Origin: Pseudomonadota bacterium
GTDB lineage: Bacteria > Pseudomonadota > Gammaproteobacteria > JAKAQQ01
Assembly (NCBI GenBank): GCA_021852325.1
Contig: JAJZNM010000003.1
Location: 1-25,235, forward strand
Length of the DNA: 25,235 nucleotides
Reading direction: 5' to 3'
Of this stretch, positions 1 through 8,838 are shown piece by piece. The notes beneath the pieces were generated by a model that was not told where the DNA came from, searched no databases, and saw only the letters and a list, made by a program, of their open reading frames with translations. Position numbers and translations under genes: made by a program. The first letter of the stretch is position 1; every line of letters begins with the position of its first letter.

Positions 1-193
1 GGTCCGGTTCCCGGCCGGCTACCTCCTGCATGCGGATGCGGATCCGGATGGGAATCGACCGGAATCCCGCCCTGCTGGACACTGGGAGCCTCGTGGCTCT
101 CGGCCAACCTGACTCATCCCAGGGCGTGGGCAGCCAAACCGGCCAGAGACCTCCTGCCATTGACCGCAGGCATCACGTGCCCCATCCGCCCCC

Positions 194-1636
194 TCAGGCC
201 GGTTTCCGGTTGATGGCGTTGAGCGCCCGGCCGCCGACTGAGAGCGCGGCCTCGTGCACCGCCTCCGAAAGTGTCGGATGCGCATGGATCGTGAGCGCGA
301 TATCTTCCGCGCTCGCCCGGAACTCCATCGCCAGCACCGCTTCCGCAATGAGTTCGGATGCCATGGGGCCCACGATATGCACCCCGAGGATCTCATCGCT
401 CGCCTGGTGTGCCAGGATCTTGACGAACCCGATCGGCGCTTCGAGGGCATGCGCGCGGCCATTGGCCGCAAACGGGAAACTCCCCACCCGGTAGGGAACG
501 GCTGCCTTCTTGAGTTCTTCCTCGTTCCGGCCCACCCAGGCGATTTCCGGTGCCGTGTAGATGACCGATGGGATGACGTCGTAGTTCACCTCGGCAGGCT
601 TGCCCGCGATGAGATCGGCGACCATGACTCCTTCTTCTTCGGCCTTGTGCGCCAGCATGGGTCCGCGGACCACATCGCCAATGGCATAGACCCCCCCCCG
701 CTCGGTCCGGCAGTGGGCATCCACCTGGATGAATCCCCGTGCATCGCACCCGACCCCCGTGCCGGATTCCAGGAGACCCTCCGTGAACGGACGGCGCCCG
801 ACCGCAACGATCAGGCGGTCGACGTCGATGGTCGAGGTCCCACCCGAAGCGTCGCTGGCATGCAGGGTCAAGGCCGTCTTCTTGCGCTCGACCGAAGTGA
901 GCTTGGCGCCGAGAGCGATCTTGAGGCCGAGCTTCTGGAACTGACGCAATGCCTCCTTGGCCACCTGGGCATCGATGGCCGGCAGGAACGTGGGCAGGGC
1001 TTCGATCAGGGTCACCGCGGATCCGAGCCGCGCGTAGACGCTCCCGAGCTCAAGCCCGATCACACCCGCACCGATCACGCCGAGCCGCTTGGGGACCCGG
1101 TCAAACTCGAGTGCGCCCCAGGAATCGACGATGCGATCACCGTCAAAGGGTGCCGAGGGGAGCGCAACCGGAACCGAGCCGGTCGCGAGGATCACCGAAC
1201 GGGTCTTGAGGACGCGTTCGGCTCCCTGGGGATCCCGGAAAGAGACGTTCCCGTCCTTGAGCAGCTTGCCGTGTCCGACCAGCCCGTCCACCCGGTTGGC
1301 CTTGAACAGCTGGGCAATGCCGCCGGTCATGGTGCGGACCACTTTCGTCTTGCGCGCCTGCATGGCCTTGAGGTCGAGTGCCAGTTTCTCGAAGCCGATG
1401 CCGTGGAGCTTGAACTCTTCCCGGGCCCGATGATAGAGCTCACTCGATTCGAGGAGCGCCTTGGAGGGGATGCACCCGGCGTTGAGACAGGTGCCGCCGA
1501 AGGCGTACGCCCCATCATGATTCTGCCAGGAATCGATGCAGGCCGTACGCAGGCCGTTCTGCGCGGCCCGGATCGCGGCAATATAGCCGCCCGGTCCCGC
1601 ACCGATCACTACGACATCATAGGTTTCTTCTGTCAT
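194..1636 (-). CDS. lpd: Dihydrolipoyl dehydrogenase (E3)
   Basis: This is the 480-residue FAD-dependent E3 subunit that reoxidises the dihydrolipoyl group on E2 with NAD+, here presumably for 2-oxoglutarate dehydrogenase. The N-terminal FAD-binding motif VVIGAGPGGYIAAIRAAQ is visible at about residues 9-26. The redox-active disulfide is in GGTCLNAGCIPSKALLES. A second dinucleotide-binding motif, GVIGAGVIGLELGSVYARLG, marks the NAD domain. The C-terminal dimerisation domain carries the catalytic His-Glu pair in HAHPTLSEAVHEAAL. Length is normal for the family. The ATG start lies 26 bp after the sucB stop, so the gene is the last of the sucA-sucB-lpd operon. The 193 bp between its stop and the window edge show no gene I can support, only a weak GAGCC/GGCTC hairpin at 86-99 without a T-run. 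Confidence 0.96.
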   Translation of the reverse strand: MTEETYDVVVIGAGPGGYIAAIRAAQNGLRTACIDSWQNHDGAYAFGGTCLNAGCIPSKALLESSELYHRAREEFKLHGIGFEKLALDLKAMQARKTKVVRTMTGGIAQLFKANRVDGLVGHGKLLKDGNVSFRDPQGAERVLKTRSVILATGSVPVALPSAPFDGDRIVDSWGALEFDRVPKRLGVIGAGVIGLELGSVYARLGSAVTLIEALPTFLPAIDAQVAKEALRQFQKLGLKIALGAKLTSVERKKTALTLHASDASGGTSTIDVDRLIVAVGRRPFTEGLLESGTGVGCDARGFIQVDAHCRTERGGVYAIGDVVRGPMLAHKAEEEGVMVADLIAGKPAEVNYDVIPSVIYTAPEIAWVGRNEEELKKAAVPYRVGSFPFAANGRAHALEAPIGFVKILAHQASDEILGVHIVGPMASELIAEAVLAMEFRASAEDIALTIHAHPTLSEAVHEAALSVGGRALNAINRKPA

Positions 1637-1662
1637 GGTTCACTCCCGGGTCAAAAACGGTT

Positions 1663-2898
1663 TCAAAGGTCGAGCAGGAGCCGGTCCGGGTTCTCCAGGG
1701 CTTCCTTGACCGCGACCAGGAACTGGACGGCTTCCTGACCGTCGACCAGGCGGTGGTCGTAGGTGAGCGCCAGATACATCATCGGCCGGATCACGACCTC
1801 GCCCGCGATCGCAACCGGGCGGTCCTGGATCTTGTGCATCCCGAGGATCGCACTTTGCGGCGGGTTGATGATCGGGGTCGACACCAGCGATCCGAACACG
1901 CCGCCATTCGTGATCGTGAAGGTTCCGCCCTCGAGATCGGCGAGTTCGAGCCCGCCCGAACGGGCCTTTTCGGCAAACTGCGCGATCCGGGTCTCGATCC
2001 CGGCAAAGCCGAGCTGATCGGCATCCCGCACGACCGGCACCACGAGTCCGCGCTTCGAGGACACGGCAATGCCGATGTCCCAGAAATCGTGGTAGACGAG
2101 GTCGGATCCCTCGATCGAGGCATTGATGACCGGAAAGCGCTTGAGGGCGAGCACGGACGCTTTCACGAAAAACGACATGAAGCCGAGTTTGACCCCATGC
2201 GTCTTCTCGAACGGTTCGCGCAGGGTTGCGCGCATCTCGATCACACGGCTGAGGTCCACTTCATTGAACGAAGTCAGCATGACAGCATTCAGGTTGGATT
2301 CGCGCAGCCGCTCCGCGATCCGGGCCCGGATCCGGGTCATGGGAACGCGGCGGATCCGAGACGAGGCGCCGGCAGCGGCTGGGCGGGAAAGCGGAACGGT
2401 TTCGGGACCTTGCCCGAGATGGGCCAGGACATCTCCTTTGCTGATGCGCCCCTCGCGGCCGTGCCCTTCGATCGTTCCGGGATCCAGTCCATGCTCATCG
2501 ATCAGCCGGCGGGCGGCCGGAGCCATGGGCGGGGACTTGGCGGGGCGGGGGGGCGCCTCGCGAGTCGGCTCGGGGGGAGGAAGCGGCCCGGCTTTGGGCG
2601 ACGGCCGAGACTGATCGGGCTGAGAAGCTCCGCTCTGGGGTGAAGTGACCGGCGCCGAGACGCCTTCCTCGAGGATCGCGAGCACCGTGCCCGCCGTCAC
2701 GGTTGCGCCGTTGGCCACACGGATCTCGCGGAGGATACCGCTCGCGGGAGCAGGCACCTCAAGCACGACCTTGTCGGTTTCGAGGTCGACCAGGTTCTCG
2801 TCTCGTGCCACGGATTCTCCGGCTTTCTTGCGCCAGTTGACGACCGTGGCGTCGGCCACGGATTCGGGAAGGGGCGGGACCTTGATTTCGATGCTCAT
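1663..2898 (-). CDS. sucB: 2-oxoglutarate dehydrogenase E2, dihydrolipoyl succinyltransferase
   Basis: This is the E2 core (411 residues), which transfers the succinyl group from E1 to CoA through a lipoyl arm. The N-terminal lipoyl domain has the lipoylation lysine (about K43) in LETDKVVLEVPA. A Pro/Ala-rich linker follows. The peripheral-subunit-binding domain is APAARRLIDEHGLDPGTIEG. The C-terminal acyltransferase domain ends with the catalytic motif LTYDHRLVDGQEAVQFL. I start at the ATG at 2898 because MSIEIKVPPLPES is the family N-terminus. The frame is open about 80 residues further upstream, but that stretch overlaps sucA and is not E2-like. The start overlaps the sucA stop by 4 bp (ATGA), which indicates translational coupling. 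There is a single lipoyl domain, as is usual for SucB/OdhB. Confidence 0.97.
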   Translation of the reverse strand: MSIEIKVPPLPESVADATVVNWRKKAGESVARDENLVDLETDKVVLEVPAPASGILREIRVANGATVTAGTVLAILEEGVSAPVTSPQSGASQPDQSRPSPKAGPLPPPEPTREAPPRPAKSPPMAPAARRLIDEHGLDPGTIEGHGREGRISKGDVLAHLGQGPETVPLSRPAAAGASSRIRRVPMTRIRARIAERLRESNLNAVMLTSFNEVDLSRVIEMRATLREPFEKTHGVKLGFMSFFVKASVLALKRFPVINASIEGSDLVYHDFWDIGIAVSSKRGLVVPVVRDADQLGFAGIETRIAQFAEKARSGGLELADLEGGTFTITNGGVFGSLVSTPIINPPQSAILGMHKIQDRPVAIAGEVVIRPMMYLALTYDHRLVDGQEAVQFLVAVKEALENPDRLLLDL

Positions 2899-5771
2899 GC
2901 GGACTCCGGGAGCGGTTTGGATCGTGTCGATGGCCGTTTGCGGCCCGGTTGCGGCGGCCCCTCGGCCAGTGCGGTCTCGAGAATCGCCTGTTGCTGGAGC
3001 GTATGGAGCGCCGCATACCCCGGGGCCGTGGCCGCCGAGGCCGGCCGCCCCACATAACGGAGACGCTGGTTTGAGGCGAGGAGCGGACCGAGTCTCGGCG
3101 CGAGCGCGAGCCAGGCACCCTGGTTCTCGGGTTCCTCCTGGCACCAGACGACATCCTCAGCATCCCGATAACGGACGAGTGCGGCCTTGAGGAGCTCCCC
3201 GGGGAGCGGATACCACTGCTCGAGCCGGACGAGTGCCACGTCTTCCCGCCGTGCGGCCTCGCGGGCCTCGAAAAGCTCGTAGTAGAGCTTGCCCGTGGTG
3301 AGGATCACCCGGCGCACCCGTCTTGGGTCCAGGGCCCGAGGCTCGTCGATGACCGGCTGGAAACGGCCCTCGGCGAAATCAGGCCAGCCAGAGACGGCCA
3401 GGCGGTGGCGAAGCAGGCTTTTCGGCGTGAGCACGATGAGCGGCTTGCGGTAAGGACGGACCACCTGACGGCGGATCAGGTGAAACATCTGCGCCGGGGT
3501 TGTGGGGCTCGCGATCTGGAGGTTCTCTTCGGCGCAAAGCTGGAGGTAGCGCTCGGGGCGCGCCGAGGAATGCTCCGGTCCCGCCCCTTCCTGACCATGG
3601 GGCAGAAACAGGACGAGACCGCACAAGCGACCCCATTTGGCTTCTCCGGCACTCAGAAACTGGTCCACCACCACCTGTGCGCCGTTTGCAAAATCACCAT
3701 ACTGGGCTTCCCAGATCACGAGGGCATCGGGATTTGCGGTCGCATAACCATATTCGAACGCGAGCACCCCCTCCTCGGACAGGAAGGAGTCAACGATGTC
3801 GGCGAGTGCCTGTTTCGGCGCGAGCCGGTTGAGCGCCACATCGGTCGCATCAGTCGCCAGATCGTGCAAAACCGCGTGGCGGTGGAAGAATGTGCCCCGC
3901 GCACTGTCCTGGCCGCAGAGGCGCACCGGGTGACCCTCGACGAGGAGCGTGGCATAGGCCAGAAGCTCTGCCATTCCCCAGTCGAAGGGCGCCTCGCCCG
4001 CAAGCATCTTGCGCCGTTCATCGAGGATGCGCGCAAGGCGCGGGTGGACGGTCCATCCCTCGGGAAGGGTCACGAGCGTCTGGCCGAGCGCCAGGAGATC
4101 GGCCTTGGGTACTCGGGTCTCGACCGGGCGATCCCAGCGCTCACCCCGGTAGGGTTCCCAGTCGACGAGCGCCGGGCGGGCTTCCGCGCGCGGCAGAATG
4201 AACGAGACCGGAACCTCGCCCCGGTCGAGCCCATCCCGGTATGCGACCGTGAGCTTTTCGGATTCGGCGGCGTCGATCACCCCTTCCCCGATGAGCTGGC
4301 GCTCATAAACCGTCCGCACGCTCGGATGCTCGCGGATCCTCGCGTACATGACCGGCTGCGTGACGGCTGGCTCGTCGGCCTCGTTGTGCCCGTGTCTCCG
4401 GTATCCCACCAAGTCGAGAAAGACGTCCTTGTGGAAGCGCATCCGGTACTCGAAGGCGAGACGCAACGCGAAGATCACGGCTTCGACATCGTCCGCGTTT
4501 ACATGGAACACCGGCGCCTCAACCAGCTTCGCGATATCGGTCGCGTAACGGGTGGAGCGGGCATCCCGCGGATTGCTGATCGTGAATCCGATCTGGTTGT
4601 TTACGACAAAGTGAAGCGTACCCCCGGTCCGGAATCCCCGGGTTGCCGCCATCTCGAGGGTTTCCATGACGACCCCTTGCCCGGCGAGCGAGGCATCTCC
4701 ATGGATCAGGACGGGCAGCACCCGATCTCCTGCCCGGTCTTCGAGGCGGTCCTGGCGGGCCCGCACTGAGCCTTCCACGACCGGGTTCACGATCTCGAGA
4801 TGAGACGGATTGAACGCGAGGGTCAGATGGAGGACACGCTCGTCCAAGCTCACATCCGAGGAGAACCCGAGATGGTACTTGACATCCCCCGAACCGTTCT
4901 GGTGGAGCGGATCATAACGGCCTTCGAATGCGGAGAAGAGCTCGGGCAAGGGCTTGGCCAGAAGGTTCACGAGGACGTTGAGCCGCCCCCGGTGGGCCAT
5001 GCCGATCACGATCTCCTCGACTGCGGCCGCACCCGCGCGGCGCACAAGGTCGTTCAGTGCAGGCATGAGGGATTCGCCCCCCTCGAGGGAAAACCGTTTC
5101 TGCCCGATGTAACGTCGGTGGAGAAAATGCTCGAGCCCTTCGGCGGCCGTGAGTTCAGTCAAGATCCGGAGCCGCTCCCCGCGATCGAGCGTGTACTGGC
5201 CGCGTGCGGTCTCGAGCCGGTCGCGGATGAATCCCCGTTCCGCGACGTCGACGAGATGCTGGTATTCGGAGCCGATCGCCCCGCAGTAGGTGGCTTCGAG
5301 CATCCGGCCGAGCTCGGCGCCCGTCCGGGGATCCAGGCCCGAGACGAGGCCCTTCGGGATTGCGGATTCGAGGTCCGCCGGGGCGATGCCATGAAAGGCC
5401 GGATCGAGATCAGGCGGACGGACCTCCGGCGCGAGCCCCAAAGGATCCAGGCGGGCAGCCCAATGGCCACGCGAGCGATAGGCTTGGACCCAACGGGTCC
5501 AGACACTGCTTTCGGACGGGTCCGTGCCCACCGCCGCGAGCCGGGGGGCCCGTGCAAGCCCGGCCAGAACCGATTCGATCGGGCGTCTCGGGATCCCGGG
5601 ATCCCCTGCACCCCATCCGGCGAACACCCGCGCAAACCCGGCCGGTACCGAACGGGGATCGGCCAGGTATTGTTCATAGAGATCTTCGAGATAGCCAGCC
5701 GCCCCACTGTTCAGAACAGTCGGATCGAAGCTTTCGGCCACTCGATCATCCGATCTGGATTGGCTGGCCAC
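2895..5771 (-). CDS. sucA: 2-oxoglutarate dehydrogenase E1
   Basis: This is the thiamine-diphosphate-dependent E1 (958 residues), which decarboxylates 2-oxoglutarate and succinylates the lipoyl group of E2. The N-terminal helix region (SGAAGYLEDLYEQYLADP) is the segment that docks E1 on E2 in this family. Recognisable core motifs are VIGMAHRGRLNVLVNLLA, GDVKYHLGFSSD, HLEIVNPVVEGSVRARQD, HGDASLAGQGVVMETLEM, NNQIGFTISNP and YRRHGHNEADEPAVTQP. The C-terminal transketolase-like part has GQDSARGTFFHRHAV. Length is close to the E. coli enzyme. The start codon is GTG (plus-strand CAC at 5769-5771). It is the first gene of the operon; a TATACA-like -10 on the minus strand (5801-5806) is possible, but I see no matching -35. 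The gene is divergent from the oxygenase cluster. Confidence 0.97.
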   Translation of the reverse strand: MASQSRSDDRVAESFDPTVLNSGAAGYLEDLYEQYLADPRSVPAGFARVFAGWGAGDPGIPRRPIESVLAGLARAPRLAAVGTDPSESSVWTRWVQAYRSRGHWAARLDPLGLAPEVRPPDLDPAFHGIAPADLESAIPKGLVSGLDPRTGAELGRMLEATYCGAIGSEYQHLVDVAERGFIRDRLETARGQYTLDRGERLRILTELTAAEGLEHFLHRRYIGQKRFSLEGGESLMPALNDLVRRAGAAAVEEIVIGMAHRGRLNVLVNLLAKPLPELFSAFEGRYDPLHQNGSGDVKYHLGFSSDVSLDERVLHLTLAFNPSHLEIVNPVVEGSVRARQDRLEDRAGDRVLPVLIHGDASLAGQGVVMETLEMAATRGFRTGGTLHFVVNNQIGFTISNPRDARSTRYATDIAKLVEAPVFHVNADDVEAVIFALRLAFEYRMRFHKDVFLDLVGYRRHGHNEADEPAVTQPVMYARIREHPSVRTVYERQLIGEGVIDAAESEKLTVAYRDGLDRGEVPVSFILPRAEARPALVDWEPYRGERWDRPVETRVPKADLLALGQTLVTLPEGWTVHPRLARILDERRKMLAGEAPFDWGMAELLAYATLLVEGHPVRLCGQDSARGTFFHRHAVLHDLATDATDVALNRLAPKQALADIVDSFLSEEGVLAFEYGYATANPDALVIWEAQYGDFANGAQVVVDQFLSAGEAKWGRLCGLVLFLPHGQEGAGPEHSSARPERYLQLCAEENLQIASPTTPAQMFHLIRRQVVRPYRKPLIVLTPKSLLRHRLAVSGWPDFAEGRFQPVIDEPRALDPRRVRRVILTTGKLYYELFEAREAARREDVALVRLEQWYPLPGELLKAALVRYRDAEDVVWCQEEPENQGAWLALAPRLGPLLASNQRLRYVGRPASAATAPGYAALHTLQQQAILETALAEGPPQPGRKRPSTRSKPLPESA

Positions 5772-5838
5772 CCGGATCTCGTCACCATCTATGTGCGGAT
5801 TGTATAAGGGACCGTTGCACCCGCCGCCGCGTTTCAGC

Positions 5839-5868
5839 TTGAGTGAACAGTGCTTTTCCGGCTATAGT
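5839..5868 (+). promoter_or_regulatory. Candidate sigma-70-type promoter of the oxygenase operon
   Basis: TTGAGT (5839-5844) and TATAGT (5863-5868) are separated by 18 bp, with a predicted transcription start about 38-40 nt before the ATG at 5913. It is the best -35/-10 pair in the 141-bp gap between divergent sucA and the first oxygenase gene. A GGAG ribosome-binding site at 5904-5907 follows, 5 nt from the start codon. No operator was recognised. Confidence 0.5.
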
Positions 5869-5912
5869 TTACAGCAAGCCGGACACAATGGGGAACATCC
5901 GGTGGAGTAGTT

Positions 5913-6593
5913 ATGGCTGTTAAAGCTCAATCCGACCCGATCTCCTTCGACGAAACTGTCGAAGTGCACTACCCGACGACCGTTCTCGAACGACGCCATC
6001 ACGGATGCGGGGATTTGAACGCGGCACTGTACACGCTGCTCAAAAGCCTGGCAGAAACCAACCGCAGCGACCATCGCGAGAACGCCATCTACTCGGGACG
6101 AATCTCGACACAAGGCGGATACCAGACCGCAAAGCACAGGAATTTCCTGGAACGGACCGATGCAGCTGTAGTTACCCTCCGGGAGAGAATCATCCTGCCC
6201 GCTGCAGCACACTACCTAACCCAGGTTTTTGGCCCCCCGGCGTCCAGTCTCAGGCCCTGGCTCATGGGTTGGGCCAACTTTCTCACGGCAGGGGACTGGC
6301 AGGCTCCCCATATGCATCCCACTCCGGGGAACCTCGCGAGTGGGGTCTACTATGTCCGCCTGCCCGAAGGCCGGGAGCCGCCCCAGGGTTGGATCGAGTT
6401 CTTGAACCCCCATCCCATCTCCGTCCACCACGGATTCACACTCACCCGTCGCCTTGAACCCGAGGAAGGGAAATTGCTCCTTTTCCCGCCCTATCATATC
6501 CATTATGTGCATCCCTTCCGGTTGCCCGGCGAGCGTGCGATCATTGCTTTTGACTTGCTCCGTGAACGGCCCAATCTTGATCTCACATTCTGA
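5913..6593 (+). CDS. Putative 2OG-Fe(II) oxygenase (PF13759 / TIGR02466-like)
   Basis: This 226-residue protein has the double-stranded beta-helix signature of the 2OG-Fe(II)_Oxy_5 family. Such enzymes use Fe(II), O2 and 2-oxoglutarate to hydroxylate a substrate; substrates of this family are largely unknown. The first metal-ligand region is WQAPHMHPTPGNLASGVYYV (H133/H135, followed by the typical SGVYYV strand). The second is LLLFPPYHIHYVHPF (H195/H197), and an Arg at about 208 before the last strand could bind 2-oxoglutarate. The usual F-x-DPR segment is replaced here by IEFLNPHP, so it is a diverged member. There is no signal peptide, so it is cytoplasmic. It has a good SD (GGAG, 5 nt spacing) and its stop overlaps the next start (TGATG). 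It heads a four-gene oxygenase operon. The family assignment is firm at fold level and the substrate is unknown. Confidence 0.85.
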   Translation: MAVKAQSDPISFDETVEVHYPTTVLERRHHGCGDLNAALYTLLKSLAETNRSDHRENAIYSGRISTQGGYQTAKHRNFLERTDAAVVTLRERIILPAAAHYLTQVFGPPASSLRPWLMGWANFLTAGDWQAPHMHPTPGNLASGVYYVRLPEGREPPQGWIEFLNPHPISVHHGFTLTRRLEPEEGKLLLFPPYHIHYVHPFRLPGERAIIAFDLLRERPNLDLTF

Positions 6594-7963
6594 TGCAGGA
6601 ATCCCGGCCCATGAATAAAAACGTCACCCCAGCCGCGCTCGGACAGAACATCGAGGACTACCCGATTGCAGAACTGCCGGACCAGATTGCTCTGCTCACA
6701 AACTGCGCCGAGGTGCTGGTTCGGGATGGTCGGCTTGAAGACGCGGAAAAGATCTACCGCCGCATCCTGGAAGCTGCTCCCCATCATTTGCCGGCTATGA
6801 CGTTCATTGCGATGCGGGCCTACGAAGCCGGAAATCTGGAAGAAAGCCTGCGTCACCTTCAGGCCGCGATTCGCGTCAATTCCAAGAGTTCCCAGCTGCA
6901 GGAAAACCTGGCCATAGTCCGACGCAGTCAGGGGCTGCCCGAAAATGCCCTTGAAGCGATCGACCGCGCAATCCAGATCAACCCCGAGCGTGCTGCGGCA
7001 CACCTTCACCGGGGAATGATCCTCGAGGATCTGGGAAGGGCCCATGAGGCGCTGCGGTGCTACGGAAAAGCCTTGACCCTCGAGCCCGTCTTGCGGACCA
7101 GTCCGGCGACACAGCCACCCGGAATCCAGAAACTGGCGGCGCATGCCATCGGTCGGCTCGCTCCACTCCGTCTGGCTGCCATTTCCAAGGCAGCACAGGA
7201 GGTCGAAACGCTCTTTGAGTCCAAGCTGCCGGAACGGGCACACCGGTTTCTCGACATTTTCAAGGGGTTGACGCCCCCATCCTATGAAGATCCGGAGCAG
7301 CACCCCGACTTTCTTTTTTATCCCGGCCTCAATCCCAAACCCTGGTTTGAACGTGGGGAGTTCCCCTGGGTCAAGGCTTTCGAGGCCGAAACACCGGGCA
7401 TCCTGGCGGAATACCAGGCGCTCGTTTCGGAAAACCGCGCTGCCACACCGGAGCAGCCGTACGTCCCGGAAGGAGCCCGGCAGAGCCCGATCTGGAAAGA
7501 TCTGGCGGGATCGCTCGATTGGAGCAGCTACCACCTTTACCGTTCCGGAAATCCGGTCCCTGGCATCATCCAACGCTGCCCCCGAACCTTTTCGGCGCTC
7601 AAGCATTTGCCACTCGCGCGCGGACAATCCCATGCACCAGAGATTTTTTTCTCCATCCTGAAACCCGGTACACACCTCCCGCCGCATCATGGCCTGTCAA
7701 ATGCCAAGCTCACCGTCCATCTGGGACTTGGAATTCCGGATCGCTGCGGCATCATGGTCGGTGGCGAGACGCGCCAGTGGCGTGAGGGTCGGGTACTGGT
7801 TTTCGACGACAGCTTCAAGCATGAGGCGTGGAACGCGAATACGGCCACACGTGTTGTCCTGATCGCAGACATCTGGAATCCTGCACTGACCCCAATCGAA
7901 CAGGAACTCGTCGCCCGCGTGATCGATGCACATGACACCTTCAGCCGGGAATATTTCTCCTGA
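6593..7963 (+). CDS. TPR protein with aspartyl/asparaginyl beta-hydroxylase domain
   Basis: The protein is 456 residues. Residues about 35-165 form TPR-like helical repeats (for example LVRDGRLEDAEKIYRRILEA and PERAAAHLHRGMILEDLGRA). Residues about 280-435 are an Asp/Asn beta-hydroxylase domain (PF05118). Matching motifs are LPPHHGLSNAKLTVHLGLG (iron ligand H365), VLVFDDSFKHEAWN (iron ligand H410) and R420 before LIADIWNP, which corresponds to the 2-oxoglutarate-binding Arg of human AspH. TPR followed by this domain is also the layout of human AspH, where the TPR helps bind the protein substrate. This enzyme class uses two His and no Asp/Glu to hold iron. The start at 6593 overlaps the upstream stop (TGATG); ATG 6611, with AGGA 10 nt upstream, is an alternative. 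The protein is cytoplasmic and its substrate is unknown. Confidence 0.9.
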   Translation: MQESRPMNKNVTPAALGQNIEDYPIAELPDQIALLTNCAEVLVRDGRLEDAEKIYRRILEAAPHHLPAMTFIAMRAYEAGNLEESLRHLQAAIRVNSKSSQLQENLAIVRRSQGLPENALEAIDRAIQINPERAAAHLHRGMILEDLGRAHEALRCYGKALTLEPVLRTSPATQPPGIQKLAAHAIGRLAPLRLAAISKAAQEVETLFESKLPERAHRFLDIFKGLTPPSYEDPEQHPDFLFYPGLNPKPWFERGEFPWVKAFEAETPGILAEYQALVSENRAATPEQPYVPEGARQSPIWKDLAGSLDWSSYHLYRSGNPVPGIIQRCPRTFSALKHLPLARGQSHAPEIFFSILKPGTHLPPHHGLSNAKLTVHLGLGIPDRCGIMVGGETRQWREGRVLVFDDSFKHEAWNANTATRVVLIADIWNPALTPIEQELVARVIDAHDTFSREYFS

Positions 7964-7987
7964 ACCCGATGCACCGAGGACCCGCAA

Positions 7988-8098
7988 ATGATCTCGACTG
8001 AACATGCCCTGAGGGCCGATCGTCTTCTGGCCGGAGCAGCGGGTTCTCCGGAAGATCCAGTGCCGGGCCATGCTAGGAGCCTCGAACGGTGGCTGTGA
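7988..8098 (+). CDS. Possible small ORF (36 residues), unrecognised
   Basis: In the 125-bp gap between two oxygenase genes, an ATG at 7988 follows GAGGA (7976-7980) with a 7-nt spacer, and opens a 36-codon frame ending in TGA at 8096-8098. The frame overlaps the GTG start of the next gene by 10 bp. The peptide begins MISTEHALRADRLLAGAA and ends HARSLERWL. It has no Tyr and no Cys, and matches nothing I know. It could be a real small protein, a translational-coupling leader, or chance. Low confidence: only the SD and the overlap support it. Confidence 0.3.
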   Translation: MISTEHALRADRLLAGAAGSPEDPVPGHARSLERWL

Positions 8099-8823
8099 GC
8101 CCCCCACGAACGACAAGAGGCCTGGAGTCAATTTTCGCCAGCCCGTTCTACCGTACCCAGCTGCCCAACTCGGAGGCATTCAATCTGAGGCTCAAACGCC
8201 ATTTGATTGAATGGGAGACCGCTCCACCCGCAAACGATCAGACACGACCCAGTCCGGTCCGCAAGCATAACGTCTTTGAGAGCGCATTCGACTTTTTTTA
8301 CTGGGATGATCCCGACGTCCAGTCCCTGGCCCAGTTCTGTCTCAATCACCTCGGCCATCTGATTCAGACGCTCAATGGCTACACGATGGAAGAGATGGCC
8401 GAGTTGCGCATCTACCACCACAGCTGGTTCCACCTGACCCGCCAAGGTGGCTACACGAGCTACCATCATCATCCCATGGCCTCCTGGTCAGGGGTGTACT
8501 GTGTCGACCCGGCCCTGTCCAATACAGCCCCCCCGGCCAGTGGCGTGCTCCGTTTCTTTGATCCCAGGGTGAATGTGGGCATGTTCGTCGACCCTGGCAA
8601 CAGCTATCTGGATTCGCCTTATGCGTTTGGTGCACTCGAACACATCTTCCAGGCGGGTGAACTGGTGCTGTTCCCGTCCTATCTCTACCATGAAGTGAGC
8701 CCCTACACGGGCAGCGGCATCCGCATCACGGTTGCCTTCAACGCCTGGGTGCGTTACCAGGATGAACCTGCACTCGCCCCCGGTTACCGTCGCGTACGCC
8801 AGACCCCAAGCTCTCCGGGTTGA
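8089..8823 (+). CDS. Putative 2OG-Fe(II) oxygenase (PF13759 / TIGR02466-like), second copy
   Basis: This 244-residue protein is a more canonical member of the same family as the gene at 5913. It shows YTSYHHHPMASWSGVYCVD (metal-ligand His among H126-H128, then the SGVY strand), LRFFDPRVNVG (the family's F-x-DPR segment, residues 156-160), LVLFPSYLYHEVSPY (distal His H201) and IRITVAFNAW (R212, likely 2-oxoglutarate contact). No signal peptide is present. The start is GTG at 8089, because AGGAG (8075-8079) lies 9 nt upstream and an in-frame TAG at 8074 excludes anything longer; a second GTG at 8095 is possible. It ends one base before a downstream GTG, and the next gene follows within 15 bp. 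Function is presumed hydroxylation of an unknown substrate; low similarity to the first copy suggests a different target or position. Confidence 0.87.
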   Translation: MAVSPPRTTRGLESIFASPFYRTQLPNSEAFNLRLKRHLIEWETAPPANDQTRPSPVRKHNVFESAFDFFYWDDPDVQSLAQFCLNHLGHLIQTLNGYTMEEMAELRIYHHSWFHLTRQGGYTSYHHHPMASWSGVYCVDPALSNTAPPASGVLRFFDPRVNVGMFVDPGNSYLDSPYAFGALEHIFQAGELVLFPSYLYHEVSPYTGSGIRITVAFNAWVRYQDEPALAPGYRRVRQTPSSPG

Positions 8824-8838
8824 GTGGCCGGAGCATAC

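Noticed and set aside
254..1738. A 494-codon plus-strand open frame opposite lpd, and similar long frames opposite sucB and sucA (for example 3405-4769)
   Set aside because: They lie antisense to well-recognised genes, show no family motifs and have the Arg/Gly/Asp-rich composition typical of reverse frames in GC-rich coding DNA.
2899..3144. N-terminal extension of sucB upstream of 2898
   Set aside because: The extra residues overlap sucA out of frame and are Arg/Gly/Pro-rich without lipoyl-domain character; the canonical E2 N-terminus starts at 2898 with an ATGA junction.
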